From Sulfurimonadaceae bacterium (GTDB taxonomy: Bacteria > Campylobacterota > Campylobacteria > Campylobacterales > Sulfurimonadaceae): 9,032 bases of DNA. The notes beneath the pieces were generated by a model that did no database searches, had not been told where the DNA came from, and saw nothing but the letters and a program-made list of their open reading frames with translations. Position 1 is the first letter of the stretch, and every line of letters begins with the position of its first letter. The stretch lies in contig JAPHSI010000121.1 in NCBI GenBank assembly GCA_026193155.1, positions 1 through 9,032 on the forward strand, given 5' to 3'. Below are positions 7,543-9,032 of the stretch, piece after piece. Made by a program: the position numbers and the translations under genes.

Positions 7543-7900
7543 AACAAACTTGCGAGATGCTAATTGCACCGTCTTCACTATAATCAACTTTTATTTCACT
7601 AACTTCATCATCTTTTATTAGATTTAAGTTTAACTCTCTACTCTCTAGTGATATCATATCTTTAAGTTCAATAGTATATTCACCGATATCATCACTTAAT
7701 GCATCTACTATTTTTGCACTAAGTTTTAACCAATGACGTTGAAGAGTATCTTCTTCTTCTGCATATAATCCACTCTCGTCATATTCTAACTCTTCAGCCT
7801 GATTTGCTACACGATTTAACTTATCAAATAATCTTTGTGAACCAATAAAACTTGTTTTTAGTTTTTCATAATCTTGTTCAATTAACATATAATCTCTCAT
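7541..7900 (-). CDS. Acidic 119-aa protein of unknown function upstream of yebC
   Basis: I do not recognise this family. The protein is soluble, with no signal peptide or membrane segment. Residues 1-75 look helical (LKTSFIGSQRLFDKLNRVA, then DTLQRHWLKLSAKIVDAL), with an acidic patch EELEYDESGLYAEEED at about 36-51. The rest is beta-prone (EIKVDYSEDGAISISQV). It ends in a lone cysteine. Two starts are possible. Met1 (7900-7898) has no ribosome site, and the likely promoter would give it a leader of only about 10 nt. Met5 (7888-7886) is preceded by AGAGA about 4-5 nt upstream and may be the true start, giving 115 aa. It is first in an operon with yebC and the YigZ-family gene, which suggests a housekeeping role perhaps tied to translation or gene expression; that link is inferred from context only. 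Confidence 0.72.
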   Translation of the reverse strand: MRDYMLIEQDYEKLKTSFIGSQRLFDKLNRVANQAEELEYDESGLYAEEEDTLQRHWLKLSAKIVDALSDDIGEYTIELKDMISLESRELNLNLIKDDEVSEIKVDYSEDGAISISQVC

Positions 7901-7907
7901 ATAAAAT

Positions 7908-7960
7908 TTATAGCGTATAATACCATAAGAATGTTATAGCTAAAAGTATTTTTGCTATAA
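7908..7960. repeat. Three copies of TTATAGC in the divergent promoter region
   Basis: TTATAGC occurs directly at 7908-7914 and 7934-7940, and inverted (GCTATAA) at 7954-7960. The last two form a perfect 7-bp inverted repeat with a 13-nt spacer, and the third copy overlaps the + strand -10 element. They could be operator half-sites or simply -10-like words on both strands. Confidence 0.4.
7917..7925 (-). promoter_or_regulatory. Predicted extended -10 promoter for the 119-aa gene / yebC operon
   Basis: On the - strand TGGTATTAT (7925-7917) matches TGnTATAAT with one mismatch. It would start transcription near 7910, leaving about 10 nt before Met1 or about 22 nt before Met5 of the 119-aa gene. 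Alternative -10-like words on the same strand are GCTATAA at 7914-7908 and 7940-7934. Campylobacterota housekeeping promoters often lack a clear -35, and none is evident here. Confidence 0.45.
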
Positions 7961-7961
7961 T
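7953..7961 (+). promoter_or_regulatory. Predicted extended -10 promoter for the kinase-like gene
   Basis: TGCTATAAT is a perfect extended -10 element in the 84-bp divergent intergenic region, 23 nt before the ATG at 7985. Transcription would start near 7968, giving a leader of about 17 nt. No convincing -35 is seen; the upstream DNA is T/A-rich as usual for this lineage. Confidence 0.6.
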
Positions 7962-7984
7962 ATCAAAAATAAAAAAGTGCATAT

Positions 7985-8692
7985 ATGGATGAGCGTAGTT
8001 CTAAAGATCAATTTTTATCACATATGGTTAGTGAAATACAAACCCCACTAAAAGCAATATTAAGATTTTCGGATACCCTACTTAAAAATCCATATGATAA
8101 TACTAACAATGAAAAATATCTAAAACTAATACACCATAGTGCTAAAAATATAGATAATATAATAAAAGATGTATCCGATATTTCACACATTCAAAACGGT
8201 ACTTTTTCAATAAATATTAAAAAAATCAATCTTCGTGAGTTTCTCTCACAAAACTTTGAGCTATTTCGATCAAAAGCTAAAGAAAAATCTATCCGTTATT
8301 CAATTAAATTTGGTAATAATTTACCAAAATATATACAAACTGATGAAAATAGATTATCTCAAGTAATATCAAATTTACTCGGCAATGCAATAAAGTTTAC
8401 CAAAAAAGACGGTGCTGTAAAACTGGAGGTAGTTTTTGATATTAAAAATTCAATATTGAAAGTATTTATTGATGATAACGGTATTGGAATACCTGATTCA
8501 AAAAAAGAAAATATTTTTAAACCCTATATAAAAGATAATTCAAGTATAAATTTTGAAGATACAAGAACAGGTCTTGGTTTATTTATATCTTTATCTATTA
8601 TAGAGCTTTTAAATGGTAAAATTGAATTTGAATCAACAGAAAAAAAAGGGAGTACATTTAATTTTGAAATCCCAGTAAAAACAGATAATTAG
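7985..8692 (+). CDS. Short sensorless histidine-kinase-like protein with degenerate H-box
   Basis: This is a 235-aa soluble protein with the HisKA plus HATPase_c core of two-component kinases but no sensor, PAS or membrane region. The H-box reads FLSHMVSEIQTPL at residues 10-22. Against the usual FLANMSHEIRTPL, the phosphoacceptor histidine is Ser16 (codon AGT), with an unaligned His at 13. The ATP-binding half appears complete: N-box NLLGNAIKFT at 130-139, G1 DDNGIGIP at 163-170, F-box-like IFKPY at 177-181 and G2 TGLGLFIS at 195-202. An in-frame stop at 7970-7972 shows the gene does not extend upstream, and ATG 7985 follows a good extended -10. No clear ribosome site is seen. It may be an ATP-binding pseudokinase, a phosphatase or scaffold for another system, or it may use a different residue. 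No response regulator adjoins it; the next gene starts 13 bp later. Confidence 0.85.
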   Translation: MDERSSKDQFLSHMVSEIQTPLKAILRFSDTLLKNPYDNTNNEKYLKLIHHSAKNIDNIIKDVSDISHIQNGTFSINIKKINLREFLSQNFELFRSKAKEKSIRYSIKFGNNLPKYIQTDENRLSQVISNLLGNAIKFTKKDGAVKLEVVFDIKNSILKVFIDDNGIGIPDSKKENIFKPYIKDNSSINFEDTRTGLGLFISLSIIELLNGKIEFESTEKKGSTFNFEIPVKTDN

Positions 8693-8705
8693 GTTAAAAA
8701 TAAAT

Positions 8706-9032
8706 ATGGCAAACAAATCAAATCTTAAACACCGTTTTTTTAGCGCATTTCGTGAAATTTTTGTTCATCATCATGGTTCATTAGAGTTTCGTGCAAAAAT
8801 TATTGCCCTAATTGTAGCTTCTTTTGAGGATACAATATATGATGAAGCAGAGGCATATAATTTAATTAGAGAATACGCACTAAAACTATATGGAGATGAA
8901 AATAGAGCAGATTTACTTGTTCTTACAACCAAAGAGCTAGTTAAAAAAGTTTATGATAAAAATGGACTAGATATAGATACCTTAATTTCAAACATACAAA
9001 AAGAGTTAAAAATAGTACCCAGATACGCAAAA
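8706..9032 (+). CDS. Unrecognised protein, 3' truncated by window end
   Basis: An open frame starts at ATG 8706 and runs to the window end without a stop (109 codons visible). It encodes a soluble-looking helical protein: MANKSNLKHRFFSAFREIFV, a His triplet in FVHHHGSLEFRAKIIALIVASF, then acidic and helical sequence (DEAEAYNLIREYALKLYG) and VKKVYDKNGLDIDTLISNI. I do not recognise the family. Codon use resembles the neighbours, and the gene lies 13 bp after the kinase-like gene. A weak AGG (8691-8693), overlapping the kinase stop, is the only ribosome-site candidate at 12 nt. The short gap suggests cotranscription with the kinase-like gene, so the two proteins may act together; this is inference. 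Confidence 0.7.
   Translation, partial: MANKSNLKHRFFSAFREIFVHHHGSLEFRAKIIALIVASFEDTIYDEAEAYNLIREYALKLYGDENRADLLVLTTKELVKKVYDKNGLDIDTLISNIQKELKIVPRYAK

Noticed and set aside
7329..7544. 71-aa open frame on the + strand opposite yebC
   Set aside because: It mirrors the highly conserved YebC N-terminal coding region; there is no independent support for translation.

Overview
The window is strongly AT-rich, with roughly 30% GC by eye and many A and T runs. It is densely packed and carries a YebC protein opening with the MGRAFEYRKA form. Together with a secretin / AAA ATPase / GspE / GspF cluster laid out like the Campylobacter jejuni cts transformation genes, this points to a member of the Campylobacterota, most likely a free-living Sulfurimonas- or Arcobacter-like organism. 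The genus cannot be fixed from the sequence alone.

Bases 1-6248 (+ strand) hold one tightly coupled operon for a type IV pilus / type II secretion-like machine. In order it encodes the C-terminal part of an MshL/CtsD-type secretin (cut by the window start), an MshM/CtsP-type AAA ATPase, a one-membrane-pass TPR protein at the position of MshN (and CtsX), a small secreted protein with two cysteines, an MshE/GspE/PilB-type assembly ATPase and an MshG/GspF/PilC-type platform protein. Adjacent genes overlap by 11, 8 and 4 bp, are then 11 bp apart, and overlap again by 1 bp. The order L-M-N-(x)-E-G matches the Vibrio MSHA pilus locus, and D-P-X-E-F matches the C. jejuni DNA-uptake (cts) genes. The likely product is a pilus or pseudopilus machine for adhesion or natural transformation. 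No pilin gene is present in the window. The operon ends in an intrinsic terminator whose stem contains the mshG stop codon.

Bases 6251-7900 (- strand) hold a convergent three-gene set: an unrecognised acidic 119-aa protein, then yebC, then a YigZ/IMPACT-family gene. The YigZ gene ends only 2 bp from mshG.

Bases 7901-7984 are an 84-bp divergent promoter region with back-to-back extended -10 elements and three copies of a 7-base word. To its right, on the + strand, lie a short sensorless histidine-kinase-like protein whose phosphoacceptor histidine position reads serine, and the start of an unrecognised gene that runs off the window.

I did not find a mobile element, CRISPR array, tRNA or rRNA. 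The most notable points are the degenerate kinase, the degenerate c-di-GMP-type N-terminus of the assembly ATPase, the extra secreted protein in the pilus operon, and the terminator shared with the convergent gene end.
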